64,000 bases of DNA, taken from contig NZ_LT629779.1 in assembly GCF_900105535.1 (NCBI RefSeq), positions 558,001-622,000 on the forward strand, written 5' to 3'. Positions 43,574-52,663 of the stretch are shown in pieces. The notes under the pieces are model-generated. The model had not been told where the DNA came from. It saw nothing but the letters and a program-made list of their open reading frames with translations, and searched no databases. How positions within the stretch are numbered: the stretch's first letter is position 1; every line of letters begins with the position of its first letter. The DNA is from Pseudarthrobacter equi. Its GTDB lineage: Bacteria > Actinomycetota > Actinomycetes > Actinomycetales > Micrococcaceae. The translations under genes were made by a program, and so were the position numbers.

Positions 43574-45091
43574 ATGCCGACGTCGGAAAAGGTGCGCCAC
43601 CTCAGCGCCGCGGAACTGCTGGACGCCGTGGTGGACGACGGTTCGTTCACGTCGTGGGACGCCGAACCGCAGCAGCCGGCCCTGAGCGAGGAGTACGCGG
43701 CCGACCTCGCCAGGGCGCGGGCACGCAGCGGCACTGACGAATCCGTGCTCACCGGCGCCGGCCTGATCCGCGGCCGCCGCGTGGCGCTGATCGTGAGCGA
43801 ATTTTCTTTCCTGGCCGGCTCGATCGGCCACGCCGCTGCCGAACGGATCGTGGCTGCGGTGGAGCGCGCCACGGCGGAGGGCCTGCCGCTGCTGGCCGGT
43901 ACCGCCTCGGGCGGTACCCGCATGCAGGAAGGCACCCTGGCGTTCCTGTCCATGGTTAAGATCACCGCGGCCGTCCGGGCCCACCGGCAGGCAGGCCTGC
44001 CCTACTTGGTCTACCTGCGCCACCCCACCACCGGCGGCGTCATGGCCTCCTGGGGATCCCTGGGCCACATCAACGTGGCCGAGCCGGGCTCCTTGCTGGG
44101 GTTCCTGGGCCCGCGGGTCTACGAGGCGCTGCACGGCGAAGCCTTCCCGGACAACGTCCAGGTGGCCGAGAACCTGTTCAGCAAGGGCCTGATCGACGGT
44201 GTGGTGGAACCCGGCAAGCTCGCAGAACTGGTGGGCAGGGCGCTGGACATCCTGATGCCGCGCCGGGCTTCCGGCTCCGCTGCCTGGCCTGAGGCCCCGG
44301 CCACGCTGGCCGTCCGGCCCGCCGAGGTGGACGCCTGGACCTCCATCGAGATTTCCCGCCAACCGCGCCGGCCCGATCTCCGCCAGCTCCTCAAGTACGG
44401 TGCCAGCGATGCCCTCCCGCTCAACGGCACCGGGCAGGGCGAAAAGGATCCCGGGCTGCTGCTGGCCCTGGCCCGGTTCGGCACGCAGTCCTGCATCGTG
44501 CTGGGCCACGCCCGCCCGCTCCGGAAGGACGCCGCCGGAATGGGGCCCGGTTCGCTGCGCGAGGCGCGGCGCGGCGCCAAGCTGGCCGAGGAACTGCGGC
44601 TGCCGCTGCTCACGGTTATCGACACCGCCGGTGCAGCCCTCTCACAGGAAGCCGAGGAAGGCGGCCTGGCCGGGGAAATCGCCCGCTCGCTGCACGAACT
44701 GATCGGGCTCGAATCGCCGTCGGTCTCGGTCCTGCTGGGCCAGGGCGCCGGGGGAGGGGCACTGGCCCTGCTGCCGGCGGACCGGACCATCGCGGCGCAA
44801 CACAGCTGGCTGTCGCCGCTGCCGCCCGAGGGCGCGAGTGCGATTGTCCACCGCACCACGGATTTCGCCCCCGCGATGGCCCAGGCGCAGGGCGTCAACG
44901 TGGCGTCCCTCTACGCCAACGGGCTGGTGGACCACATTGTGGACGAGCGCCACGACGCGTCCCTCGAACCGCGCGATTTCTGCGCACGGATGGCGCACGC
45001 CATTGAGTACGAGCTCGCGTCCGTTGCCGCGGTGCCCGTGTCCCAACTGGTGGCGTCGCGGGCAAGGAAATTCCGGAACCTCGGCAGTTAG
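43574..45091 (+). CDS. Fused AccD-AccA carboxyltransferase-like protein
   Basis: 505 residues: an AccD-like half (about 1-235) with SGGTRMQEGTLAFLSMVKI, PTTGGVMASWGSLG and AEPGSLLGFLGPR, lacking the AccD zinc finger, and an AccA-like half (about 255-490) with VIDTAGAALSQEAEEGG and LLGQGAGGGALALLPADRTI. Such fusions transfer a carboxyl group between biotin and an acyl-CoA, or, as MdcD/MdcE, decarboxylate malonyl groups. No biotin carboxylase, BCCP or Mdc acyl-carrier gene is adjacent, so the carboxyl donor or acceptor is unknown. A perfect hairpin follows the gene. Confidence 0.82.
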   Translation: MPTSEKVRHLSAAELLDAVVDDGSFTSWDAEPQQPALSEEYAADLARARARSGTDESVLTGAGLIRGRRVALIVSEFSFLAGSIGHAAAERIVAAVERATAEGLPLLAGTASGGTRMQEGTLAFLSMVKITAAVRAHRQAGLPYLVYLRHPTTGGVMASWGSLGHINVAEPGSLLGFLGPRVYEALHGEAFPDNVQVAENLFSKGLIDGVVEPGKLAELVGRALDILMPRRASGSAAWPEAPATLAVRPAEVDAWTSIEISRQPRRPDLRQLLKYGASDALPLNGTGQGEKDPGLLLALARFGTQSCIVLGHARPLRKDAAGMGPGSLREARRGAKLAEELRLPLLTVIDTAGAALSQEAEEGGLAGEIARSLHELIGLESPSVSVLLGQGAGGGALALLPADRTIAAQHSWLSPLPPEGASAIVHRTTDFAPAMAQAQGVNVASLYANGLVDHIVDERHDASLEPRDFCARMAHAIEYELASVAAVPVSQLVASRARKFRNLGS

Positions 45092-45103
45092 GCCCCGACG
45101 ACG

Positions 45104-45132
45104 GCGGCGGGCACCGTGCTGGTGCCCGCCGC
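45104..45132 (+). terminator. 12-bp perfect GC hairpin after the carboxyltransferase gene
   Basis: Arms 45104-45115 and 45121-45132, five-base loop, then TGTTC. It is the likely end of the three-gene operon. Confidence 0.7.
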
Positions 45133-45232
45133 TGTTCGGTACTGCTTGTGTGCTGGACGCTTTTTGTTGGTCTGCCTCGCCAGGATGCCCTGCCGGCGAC
45201 GCAGTGCCGGCCGCGGCTCTGCTGTTACTGCT

Positions 45233-45673
45233 TTAGCGGCGCTGCCGCACCCGTGCCCGGTGTGCGCTGGCCCGGAGCTGCAGGATCCGGGCGCCGCCGG
45301 CTGCCGCCACCAGGACTCCGCCGGTCACACTGGCGATGAACAGCGCCATGCCCAGCGGGACGGATCCCTCCAGGCCCAGGAACTTCACCAGCGCCTGCTC
45401 CTGGTTCTGCAGGATGAAGATAATCAGCAGGATCAGCAGCACCAGTGCGGCCACCACGGCCGCCCAGATGACACCGGTCCGGGTAACCTGGCGCTGGGCC
45501 GGCCCGCTGGTGGGCGCGGTGGCGGTGCCTGCGGCGGGTGTATCCGGGGAGTATGAGGGTGCATTGCTGTAGGGGGCGGTGCTGTCGGCTCCGCCTGCGA
45601 GGCCGGGGGAGGGCGTTCCGGCCCCTGGCTCCTGCCGTCCGTTGGATTCTGGCGTGGTCTGTCCGGCGCTCAT
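45233..45673 (-). CDS. LapA-type (DUF1049) membrane protein
   Basis: 146 residues. About 65 disordered Pro/Ser/Thr residues, then two membrane helices (IWAAVVAALVLLILLIIFILQ and PLGMALFIASVTGGVLVAAA) joined by the LapA-like NQEQALVKFLGLEGSVPLG segment, and a basic tail. In proteobacteria LapA serves envelope assembly; in actinobacteria the role is unknown. ATG 45673 has AGGAAGGGG at correct spacing; upstream in-frame starts are closer to or inside that site. Confidence 0.75.
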   Translation of the reverse strand: MSAGQTTPESNGRQEPGAGTPSPGLAGGADSTAPYSNAPSYSPDTPAAGTATAPTSGPAQRQVTRTGVIWAAVVAALVLLILLIIFILQNQEQALVKFLGLEGSVPLGMALFIASVTGGVLVAAAGGARILQLRASAHRARVRQRR

Positions 45674-45753
45674 GTTCATCCCCTTCCTGATGCTAAGCAT
45701 GCTTATCACCCAACCCTAGCCGCGGGGATCCGCGCAGCACAACAGATATCGCT

Positions 45754-46158
45754 TCAGGTGCCGGCAAGGCGTTCAGCGTGGATGCGTTCCGCTGCCGTCA
45801 ACTCACCCGCTTCATCCGCCAGCAGGGTCCAGCGCGACGTCGTGCCCTCCGGGCCCGTCTGCGAGCCCTGGGCCAGTGCAGCGCGGATCCGACGGCGGAC
45901 CTCGCCTTCCTGCTCCGGCTCGGCCGCGAAGACGGTCCGCAGGTTCAGCGTCATGTCGTCTTGCTGCACGCCGTGCTGCTGAGCGGCGTTCTGTTGCGCC
46001 GACGTGCGGGTGGTGGCCGTGTGGTGGGCGGCGAGCGGGCACGGCGGCGGGTGCTCCCACTGTCCGCAGAGCGCCAAGGTGATGGCCGCCCCCGACGCCC
46101 CGGTATCGCCGTCGTACCCCATCCGGAGCGAGGCGGCGTGGACGTAGGCTGCGCGCAT
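45754..46158 (-). CDS. Hypothetical protein with Cys/His-rich segment (134 aa)
   Basis: ATG 46158 begins MRAAYVHAAS. Residues 25-45 hold CGQWEHPPPCPLAAHHT, two Cys and three His in a row that could bind zinc. The rest is polar, with RTVFAAEPEQEGEVRRRI and TLLADEAGELTAAERIHAE. No membrane segment. GAGAAT lies six bases before the ATG, consistent with a leaderless start. The family is not recognised. Confidence 0.55.
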   Translation of the reverse strand: MRAAYVHAASLRMGYDGDTGASGAAITLALCGQWEHPPPCPLAAHHTATTRTSAQQNAAQQHGVQQDDMTLNLRTVFAAEPEQEGEVRRRIRAALAQGSQTGPEGTTSRWTLLADEAGELTAAERIHAERLAGT

Positions 46159-46202
46159 ACCCCTATTCTCCCCTGTGGAACCCATCGGCCGGTTAACGGG
46201 GG

Positions 46203-46229
46203 CGGGACGGGCCGTGGAGGCCCGTCCCG
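46203..46229. terminator. 11-bp perfect hairpin
   Basis: Arms 46203-46213 and 46219-46229, lying 12 bases past the stop of the 67-residue gene on the minus strand. No U-run. Confidence 0.45.
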
Positions 46230-46240
46230 ATGCTGCGGAG

Positions 46241-46444
46241 TCAGACCCGCTCCTCGCTCCGCTCTGCGGAGGGGGTGCGGGGTGTTGGCGACCTGCGCCA
46301 ACTCGGGAAGGCCCAGAACGTGTAGTCCTGTGCCTTGACCCGCGGTTCCGGAGTTCCTACCGGGGTTTCTTGCTTGGCTTCAGGCTTGCGGCTGGTTTCC
46401 TTCTTGTCGCTCCGCCCGAAATCCTTGTTGTATCCGTAGCACAT
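46241..46444 (-). CDS. Small basic protein (67 aa), function unknown
   Basis: A strong AAGGAGG site sits six bases before ATG 46444 (a GTG codon directly precedes it). The protein starts MCYGYNKDFG and is rich in Lys, Arg, Glu and Pro with a central QDYTFWAFPSW aromatic cluster. No membrane helix. The ribosome site argues that it is translated. Unknown family. Confidence 0.55.
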   Translation of the reverse strand: MCYGYNKDFGRSDKKETSRKPEAKQETPVGTPEPRVKAQDYTFWAFPSWRRSPTPRTPSAERSEERV

Positions 46445-46555
46445 CACAGACCTCCTTCCAGTGACTGCGCTTTAATCGTCCTCCCGAAAAGCCGGGGAGT
46501 CGACACCCGGACGGAACGGATCCGGGCCCGGGCGGCACCACTTTGGAGGGGGCGG

Positions 46556-46786
46556 CTACTGGCTGGCGGAGACCACGTCGGCAGCCTCGGCGGGCCCGTG
46601 GAAATCGCACGGCCCCGGGTGGCGGAGGGGCAGGAGGCAGGTCCTGCCGGAGGGCAGATGGACCAGGGCGCAGCGGCCGGTCAGCGCCAGGTCCTCACGG
46701 ACGTTGGCGTTGCTCAGGTCGGGCCGGGTTTCGTCCACTTGCCCGGAAATGCCGGCGTCCGTGGTGGTGGGGTATTCGGCGTTCAT
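46556..46786 (-). CDS. Small Cys/His protein (76 aa)
   Basis: ATG 46786 has GGGGAG nine bases upstream. After a 35-residue acidic start comes GRCALVHLPSGRTC, then LPLRHPGPCDFHG: three Cys and three His in about 30 residues. The CxLPxRHxGPCxF pattern suggests a zinc ribbon-like knot. A similar, looser Cys/His segment occurs in the 134-residue protein at 45754. No function known. Confidence 0.5.
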   Translation of the reverse strand: MNAEYPTTTDAGISGQVDETRPDLSNANVREDLALTGRCALVHLPSGRTCLLPLRHPGPCDFHGPAEAADVVSASQ

Positions 46787-46904
46787 AGTGGGCAACTCCC
46801 CGTCGAGCGGTGGCTGGATGGACGTGACGCCTTCCCAGTCTGCTCCCGCCGGGTTACGTGCGGGTTAAGGGAGCGTTAGGAGCAGATCAACAGGACGGGC
46901 ACCG

Positions 46905-48314
46905 TTACAGGCCCAGCTGGTGCCCCACCTGCAGCAGCAGCTGTTCCGAGCCCATGGGCCCCACCAGCTGGATTCCCATCGGCAGGCCCTGGCCCGGGGT
47001 ACCTTCTGTCCAGTGGACCGGGAGGCTGATGGCCGGCAGTCCGCACACATTGATCATGGAAGACCAGGGCGCGAATTCGCACTGCTTCCGGTAGTCGCCG
47101 TCGGCGTCTCCTGGCCATTGCGCCGCCGGCCACCGCTCGCCGCCGTGGCCCGTCCCGGTAAACCAGCCCACCGGCCGGGGCGTCTGCGCCAGGGCAGGCA
47201 TCAGCATGAGGTCCCATTCGGCGTACTGCGCCACGGTGTCGTGCTGGAACTGCCGCAGGAAGGCTAGGGCCTCGGACAGCTTGGCGGGGCTCCGCTGCTG
47301 TGCCCGGCGGCGGAAGGTGCGGGTCAGTGGCGCGAGCAGCGCTTCCCGGTGCGGGCTAATGCGGGCGCTGCCTACGCCGGCGGTCCAGGCCGTGGTGAAT
47401 GCATCGGGGTACCTGTTGTCGTAGCGGATCGCCGCTTCACCGAACGTATGCCCCGCGTGTTCCAGGAGCCGCTCGCCCGCCGCCAGGGCGTCCAGGGCTT
47501 CCTGGTCAGGCGTGAAGGGGAAGGTTGCCGACCACGGGCTGTCCAGTGTGACGCCGATGCGCAGCTTCCGCGGCTCCCGCTCCAGGGCGGCCAGGTAGCC
47601 GGCATCCGGAACCAGCGCGTCCATCATCAGGGCGGCGTCGGCGGCGGTCCTGGCCAGCGGTCCTGCGACCACCAGCCGGGCCGGATCGCCCTGGCTTTCC
47701 CCGCTGGGCACCACGCCGCGGCCCGGCTTCAGGCCCACCAGCCCGCAGGCCGCCGCCGGGATCCGAACGGAACCGCCGCCGTCGGTCCCGGGAGCGAAGG
47801 GGACCAGACCGGCGGCCACGGCGGCAGCGCTGCCGCCGGAGGAGCCGCCCGAGCTCCTGCTGGGGGCATACGGATTGCGCGACGGCGGTGCAACGCGGTT
47901 TTCGGAGTAGGCCGTCAGGCCGAATTCGGGCACCTGAGTCTTGCCGAGGGAGATGACGCCGGCTTCCCTGAGGTGCGCCACGAGGGGCGCATCCGCGGGT
48001 GCCGCCTTGTGGTCAAGGGCGGCGCTGCCGTGGGTGGTCACCACACCGGCAACATCGGTCAGGTCCTTGAAGGCCAGCGGCATCCCGTGCAGCAGTGGCA
48101 GTTCGCCGGTGCGGGAGCGGGAGTGGCGGGCGTCCGCGGCACGGGCCTGTTCGATGGCCTGCTCCGCCGTCACGGTGATGAAGGCCCCCAGCAGCGGATT
48201 GCGCTGCCCAATCCGGTCCAGGAAATGTTCCGCAGCTTCCACGGCCGAGACCTGGCCGCCGCGCAGGACATCCCGCAACTGGACGGCGGAGAGGCTGTGG
48301 AGCTCTTCGGGCAC
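46905..48314 (-). CDS. Amidase (amidase-signature family)
   Basis: 469 residues. The Ser-cisSer-Lys triad is in MPLAFKDL (Lys), GGSSGGSAAAVAAG (cis-Ser) and GTDGGGSVRIPAAACG (nucleophile Ser), within the full AS motif. It hydrolyses amide bonds; the substrate is unknown and it is not part of a GatCAB operon. GTG 48314 follows CAGGAGGACC; the open frame continues to 48479 but runs into the divergent rhodanese start region. Cytoplasmic. Confidence 0.92.
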   Translation of the reverse strand: MPEELHSLSAVQLRDVLRGGQVSAVEAAEHFLDRIGQRNPLLGAFITVTAEQAIEQARAADARHSRSRTGELPLLHGMPLAFKDLTDVAGVVTTHGSAALDHKAAPADAPLVAHLREAGVISLGKTQVPEFGLTAYSENRVAPPSRNPYAPSRSSGGSSGGSAAAVAAGLVPFAPGTDGGGSVRIPAAACGLVGLKPGRGVVPSGESQGDPARLVVAGPLARTAADAALMMDALVPDAGYLAALEREPRKLRIGVTLDSPWSATFPFTPDQEALDALAAGERLLEHAGHTFGEAAIRYDNRYPDAFTTAWTAGVGSARISPHREALLAPLTRTFRRRAQQRSPAKLSEALAFLRQFQHDTVAQYAEWDLMLMPALAQTPRPVGWFTGTGHGGERWPAAQWPGDADGDYRKQCEFAPWSSMINVCGLPAISLPVHWTEGTPGQGLPMGIQLVGPMGSEQLLLQVGHQLGL

Positions 48315-48426
48315 TGGTCCTCCTGGGGGTCTCCTAGAAGCGTAACGTGCCCGGCCGCAGGCCCTTCGGCGGGGTGCAAGCACTAGGCTGGAAGCTGACT
48401 TTCGATCTGCCACGAAGGGATTCCCC

Positions 48427-48753
48427 ATGAGCGACTTCGATTCCGTGCCCGTCAACGATGTTCCTGATGACGCCGTCATCCTGGACGTCCGGGAAGACTA
48501 CGAGTGGGTTGCCGGCCACGCAGAAGGTGCCCTGCACATCCCCCTGGACCAGATTCCGGCCCGGCTCGACGAGCTCGACCCGGACGCTGACGTCTACGTC
48601 ATTTGCCGCACCGGCGGCCGCTCCTTCCGTGCCGCGCAGTGGCTGACCGGGCAGGGCTATACGGCGATCAACGTCTCGGGCGGCATGGACCAGTGGCTGG
48701 AGTCGGGCAAGCCCCTGGTCTCCGACAACGGGCTCAAGCCGATGGTGCTTTAG
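48427..48753 (+). CDS. Rhodanese-domain protein (108 aa)
   Basis: A single rhodanese domain: VILDVREDYEWVAGH, then GALHIPLDQI, and the active-site loop VICRTGGRS with the catalytic Cys near residue 60. It transfers sulfane sulfur or acts as a persulfide carrier. The stop codon overlaps the likely GTG of pheA by one base (TAGTG), an unusual pairing of a sulfurtransferase with phenylalanine synthesis. Confidence 0.9.
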   Translation: MSDFDSVPVNDVPDDAVILDVREDYEWVAGHAEGALHIPLDQIPARLDELDPDADVYVICRTGGRSFRAAQWLTGQGYTAINVSGGMDQWLESGKPLVSDNGLKPMVL

Positions 48754-49733
48754 TGCCCGGCGCTGTGCCCACCTATTCGTTCCTCGGCCCCGAAGGAACG
48801 TTCACCGAAGCGGCGCTGATGCAGGTGCCCGGTGCGGGGGACGCCGTCCGGGTGCCTGCTTCCAACGTGAACGCCGCCCTGGATGCAGTCCGGCAAGGCT
48901 CCGCCCATGCTGCCATGGTGCCCATCGAGAATTCCGTGGAGGGCGGAGTCACTGCCACGTTGGACGCGATCGCCGGCGGCCAGGAACTGCGGATCGTCCG
49001 GGAAGTGCTGGTGCCCATCAGCTTCGTTCTGGTGGCACGTCCCGGCACCCGCCTCGGCGACGTCCGCAGGATCTCCACGCACGGCCACGCGTGGGCGCAG
49101 TGCAGGCTCTGGATGGATCAGCATATTCCAGGCGCGGAATACGTTCCGGGATCCTCGACGGCGGCCGCCGCAATGGGCCTGCTGGAACCTGACTGCCACT
49201 ACGACGCCGCCATCTGCGCACCCCTGGTTGCCCAGGAACAGCCCGGCCTCCCGGTGCTGGCCGAGAACATTGGCGACAACCCGGGCGCAGTCACCCGCTT
49301 CGTACTGGTGAGCCGTCCCGGAAAGCTTCCGGAACGCACGGGCGCAGACAAGACCACAGTGGCGGTCCCGCTGCCTGAGGACCGTCCCGGCGCCCTGATG
49401 GAAATCCTGGACCAGTTCGCCAACCGCGGCGTGAACCTGAGCCGGATCGAATCCAGGCCCACCGGCCAGTACCTGGGCCACTACTTCTTCAGCATCGACG
49501 CCGACGGGCATGTGGGCGACGCAAGGATGGCTGACGCACTGGCCGGGCTCCACCGCATCAGCCCCGCAACCCGCTTCCTCGGCTCATACCCACGGGCGGA
49601 CCGGCAGCCCATCGAGGTTCAACCGCACACCTCGGACCGGGCCTTCGCGGCGTCCCGGAACTGGGTGGAATCCATACTGGACACGGAATCATTGCAGGTG
49701 GAAAGCGGTTCCGGACCTTCGCCCACAGCGTAG
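48753..49733 (+). CDS. pheA: Prephenate dehydratase
   Basis: 326 residues. It converts prephenate to phenylpyruvate in phenylalanine synthesis. The PDT domain (about 1-190) has YSFLGPEGTFTEAAL, VPIENSVEGGV and the essential GAVTRFVL (TRF). The ACT domain (about 205-285) has GALMEILDQFANRGVNL and RIESRP, the phenylalanine-binding site for feedback control. It has no chorismate mutase fusion, as is usual in actinobacteria. GTG 48753 overlaps the rhodanese stop; GTG 48765 (MPTYSF) is an alternative. Confidence 0.93.
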   Translation: MPGAVPTYSFLGPEGTFTEAALMQVPGAGDAVRVPASNVNAALDAVRQGSAHAAMVPIENSVEGGVTATLDAIAGGQELRIVREVLVPISFVLVARPGTRLGDVRRISTHGHAWAQCRLWMDQHIPGAEYVPGSSTAAAAMGLLEPDCHYDAAICAPLVAQEQPGLPVLAENIGDNPGAVTRFVLVSRPGKLPERTGADKTTVAVPLPEDRPGALMEILDQFANRGVNLSRIESRPTGQYLGHYFFSIDADGHVGDARMADALAGLHRISPATRFLGSYPRADRQPIEVQPHTSDRAFAASRNWVESILDTESLQVESGSGPSPTA

Positions 49734-49743
49734 GTAAATGCCG

Positions 49744-49762
49744 CCCGGGGTACTTCCCCGGG
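49744..49762 (+). terminator. 7-bp GC hairpin after pheA
   Basis: CCCGGGG (49744-49750) pairs with CCCCGGG (49756-49762), followed by TTCT; it starts 11 bases after the pheA stop. Confidence 0.55.
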
Positions 49763-49827
49763 TTCTGCACTGTGCGTATGCTTGCCTGATCCACATGAAG
49801 AGTGGCCCCTAACGAAGGGAGCGGGTC

Positions 49828-50046
49828 ATGTCAGCCGGCAGCAGCACCGAGAACGATGGCCAGGGTATGATCGTCAACCCCAAGCCCTCCGCCGACAACC
49901 AGGACTGGGACGGCGACGACGCCGACCGCGCCGACCGCCTGCGCTTCGAGGAAGAACAGGCGATGATCCGCGAGCAGTCAGAGGAACGTGCCCACGCAAA
50001 GGCCGCCTCGGAGGCCGCCAAAGAAACCAAGCCGGACCACCACTGA
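49828..50046 (+). CDS. Small charged hypothetical protein (72 aa)
   Basis: A GAAGGGAG site precedes the ATG. The first half is polar (GMIVNPKPSADNQDWDGDD), the second an Arg/Glu/Ala helix (LRFEEEQAMIREQSEERAHAKAASEA) ending KPDHH. It may be a single amphipathic helix. Family and function unknown. Confidence 0.5.
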   Translation: MSAGSSTENDGQGMIVNPKPSADNQDWDGDDADRADRLRFEEEQAMIREQSEERAHAKAASEAAKETKPDHH

Positions 50047-50074
50047 GTCCTGCCCCGCACCGGCGGCTGATCCG

Positions 50075-51154
50075 CTAAGCGGCAGTCCCGACGTCGGGCC
50101 CGGAAATCCCCCGGACCCGCACCAGCAGGGACGCCGGCTGCACCTGAACCGTGAGCTTGGTTGCCTCACCTGACGTGTCGCCGTCCAGCTGCGTGGGCAT
50201 CGGTTCCGGGCACTTGATGACGATCCTGCCGGACCGGTACACGGTCATGATCGGCAGCTTTCCGCTGTGCTTGAAGATGATCTTGCCGTACATCAGCAGC
50301 CAGCCGAGCGCACTGCGGGGGCTCATCACCACCACGTCCAGCATGCCGTCGTCGATCATGGCCTGCGGAATGAGGTCGATGCCGCCGGGCACCAGGCCGC
50401 AGTTGGCGAAGAGCACGCTGCGGATGTTCCGGACCTGTTCCGGGCTGCCGTCCAGGGAGATGGACACCTTTTTGCGCCGGCCTGGAAGGTGCCGCATGCC
50501 GGACTCGGTGTAGGCGAGCCAGCCCACCGCCTTCTTCAGGCCGTCGTTCGTATCCGCCAGGACCTCTGCATCCATGCCGATCCCGGCAATCACCAGGAAA
50601 ACGTGCTCCGAATAGGTGCCCGTGCGGGAATTCTCGATGGCCATCCGGGCCGTGTCGATGGAGCGCTGCCGGCCGAAGAGCGCGGTCTGGACGGAGCCGT
50701 GCAGGTCCGTGACGTCCACGTCCACGTTCCGTGCCAGCAGGTTGCCCGTCCCCAGCGGGATCAGTCCCATGGCCACATCCGTGTGCGCCAGTGCCTCGGC
50801 CACCACCCGGACCGTGCCGTCTCCGCCGCCCACCAGGACGACGTCCGGTTTGGTGGCCAGGGCTGCCTGCATCTGGGTGAAACCGGGGTCCTCGGCCGTG
50901 GTCTCGTAAAAGACCGGCTCATCCCAGCCGGCGGTGAGGCAGGCCCGCTGTATGGCCGCCCGTGCCTCGGCTGCGCGTGCCTTGATGGGGTTGATGATCA
51001 CCGCCACCCCCTGCTTTTCCAGGCCGGGATCATAGGCGTCGCCGGCCACGGCGCTGCGCATATGCAGGGCCTTCAGCCGGCGTACGCCCCACCAGCTGGA
51101 GATGGCAAAGGCAAGGGCCACCGCTGTCAGCAGGTAGAGAATCCAGTCGCTCAT
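50075..51154 (-). CDS. Diacylglycerol/lipid kinase family protein
   Basis: 359 residues. One N-terminal membrane helix ([19 protein letters not shown]), then the DAGK catalytic domain with [12 protein letters not shown] (nucleotide loop), [12 protein letters not shown] and [13 protein letters not shown]. It phosphorylates a lipid, diacylglycerol or a sphingosine-like alcohol, at the membrane. ATG 51154 lies about nine bases after TACTGT, so the leader is very short. It is divergent from serS with a 90-bp shared gap; pheA, lipid kinase and serS commonly sit together in Arthrobacter relatives. Confidence 0.88.
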   Translation of the reverse strand: MSDWILYLLTAVALAFAISSWWGVRRLKALHMRSAVAGDAYDPGLEKQGVAVIINPIKARAAEARAAIQRACLTAGWDEPVFYETTAEDPGFTQMQAALATKPDVVLVGGGDGTVRVVAEALAHTDVAMGLIPLGTGNLLARNVDVDVTDLHGSVQTALFGRQRSIDTARMAIENSRTGTYSEHVFLVIAGIGMDAEVLADTNDGLKKAVGWLAYTESGMRHLPGRRKKVSISLDGSPEQVRNIRSVLFANCGLVPGGIDLIPQAMIDDGMLDVVVMSPRSALGWLLMYGKIIFKHSGKLPIMTVYRSGRIVIKCPEPMPTQLDGDTSGEATKLTVQVQPASLLVRVRGISGPDVGTAA

Positions 51155-51232
51155 GGTGGTTCCACAGTAGCCCGGCGGAAGGCGCGCCGGACCCATCTGT
51201 CCCGGCCGCCCGCCGTCGTGCGCTGTATTGGA

Positions 51233-51238
51233 TACCCT
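51233..51238 (+). promoter_or_regulatory. Leaderless -10 box (TACCCT) of serS
   Basis: TACCCT ends exactly six bases before GTG 51245; no ribosome site. Confidence 0.55.
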
Positions 51239-51244
51239 TGTCAG

Positions 51245-52525
51245 GTGATCGACGTAAAAGACCTCAGCGAAAACCCGGACAAGTTCCGTGCCAGCCAGCG
51301 CGCCCGCGGCGCGGACGAATCAGTGGTGGACGCGATCATCTCCGCGGATTCCGCCCGCCGTGCCGCGCTGATCCGCTACGAAAACCTCCGGGCCGAGCAG
51401 AACGTGTTCGGCAAGAAGGTGGCGCAGGCCAAGGGCGAGGAAAAGCAGGCGCTGCTGGCCGAGGTCAAGGAACTGGCCAACTCGGTCAAGGCCGCGTCCG
51501 CCGAGGCAGACGCCGCGCAGACCAAGCAGGAAGAACTGCTGCGCACCGTCCCCAACCTCGTTGAGGACGGCGTTCCCGAAGGCGGCGAGGACGACTACGT
51601 GGTGGTCAAGACCGTCGGCACGCCGCGCGAGTTCCCGGACTTCGAGCCCAAGGACCACCTGGAGATCGGCGAGCTGATCGGCGCCATCGACATGGAACGC
51701 GGTGCCAAAGTCTCCGGTTCACGCTTCTACTTCCTCCGCGGCGTCGGTGCGCGGCTGGAGATGGCGCTGCTGCAGATGGCCATGGAGCAGGCAATCGATG
51801 CCGGCTTCGTCCCCATGATCACGCCCACGCTGGTGCGCCCCGAGACCATGCAGGGCACCGGCTTCGACGTGAAGCACGACGCCGAGATCTACCGTCTCGC
51901 TGAAGACGACCTTTACCTGGTGGGCACCTCGGAGGTGGCCCTGGCCGGGTACCACGCGGACGAGATCCTGGACTTCTCCGCCGGCCCCATCCGTTACGCC
52001 GGCCAGAGCTCCTGCTACCGCCGCGAAGCCGGATCGCACGGCAAGGACACCCGCGGCATCATCCGCGTGCACCAGTTCAACAAGGTGGAAATGTTCATCT
52101 ACACCACTGTTGAAGAGGCCGCCGCCGAGCACCAGCGGCTGCTGGCCTGGGAAGAGGAAATGCTGGCCAAGTGCGAGCTGCCCTACCGGGTCATCGACAC
52201 CGCGGCCGGCGACCTCGGCAACTCCGCGGCCCGCAAGTACGACTGCGAAGCCTGGGTCCCTACCCAGGGCGCCTACCGCGAACTGACCTCCACCTCGAAC
52301 TGCACCACGTTCCAGGCCCGCCGCCTGAACATCCGCGAGCGTGCGGTCAACGCCGAGGGCGTCGCCAAGGGCACCCGCGCCGTGGCCACGCTGAACGGCA
52401 CCCTGGCCACCACCCGCTGGATTGTTGCCCTGCTGGAGCACCACCAGAATGCCGATGGTTCGGTCAACGTGCCCAAGGCCCTGCAGAAGTACCTGGGCGG
52501 CCTTGAGGTCCTTCCGGTCCTGTAG
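51245..52525 (+). CDS. serS: Seryl-tRNA synthetase
   Basis: 426 residues. The N-terminal long coiled-coil arm (about 30-105) binds the tRNA-Ser variable arm. Class II motifs: motif 2 at [16 protein letters not shown] with HQFNKVE, and the motif 3 region [16 protein letters not shown], a form I associate with actinobacterial SerRS. It starts with MIDVKDL, as expected. GTG 51245 is fixed by the leaderless -10 spacing. It is followed by a 52-bp palindromic repeat. Confidence 0.97.
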   Translation: MIDVKDLSENPDKFRASQRARGADESVVDAIISADSARRAALIRYENLRAEQNVFGKKVAQAKGEEKQALLAEVKELANSVKAASAEADAAQTKQEELLRTVPNLVEDGVPEGGEDDYVVVKTVGTPREFPDFEPKDHLEIGELIGAIDMERGAKVSGSRFYFLRGVGARLEMALLQMAMEQAIDAGFVPMITPTLVRPETMQGTGFDVKHDAEIYRLAEDDLYLVGTSEVALAGYHADEILDFSAGPIRYAGQSSCYRREAGSHGKDTRGIIRVHQFNKVEMFIYTTVEEAAAEHQRLLAWEEEMLAKCELPYRVIDTAAGDLGNSAARKYDCEAWVPTQGAYRELTSTSNCTTFQARRLNIRERAVNAEGVAKGTRAVATLNGTLATTRWIVALLEHHQNADGSVNVPKALQKYLGGLEVLPVL

Positions 52526-52540
52526 GTTTCGTTTTCCCGG

Positions 52541-52592
52541 GCTTGTTCGCGAATCCGAACCGTTACGGTTCTGATCCGCGAACAGGCTTAGG
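52541..52592. repeat. 52-bp palindromic repeat, copy 1
   Basis: Arms 52541-52562 and 52566-52587 pair over about 22 bp with three or four mismatches around a three-base loop, followed by TTAGG. It shares 40 of 52 positions with the copy at 53707-53758 in the same orientation. Confidence 0.8.
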
Positions 52593-52663
52593 GCTCCCTC
52601 GAGGCGGTCCGATGGCTGTCCACATAGGGGTTTCGCTGACTGCCGTGTGGGCTGTTTGACCTG

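Noticed and set aside
40966-43965. 999-codon open frame on the minus strand
   Set aside because: It is antisense to the MatC-like and CoA-transferase genes, is built of repetitive His/Gly/Asp/Arg-rich residues, and shows no domain; high GC in the third codon position opens such frames.
43574-45091. Assignment as a complete acetyl-CoA carboxylase
   Set aside because: No biotin carboxylase or biotin carrier gene is adjacent and the AccD zinc finger is missing, so only a carboxyltransferase-like role is stated.
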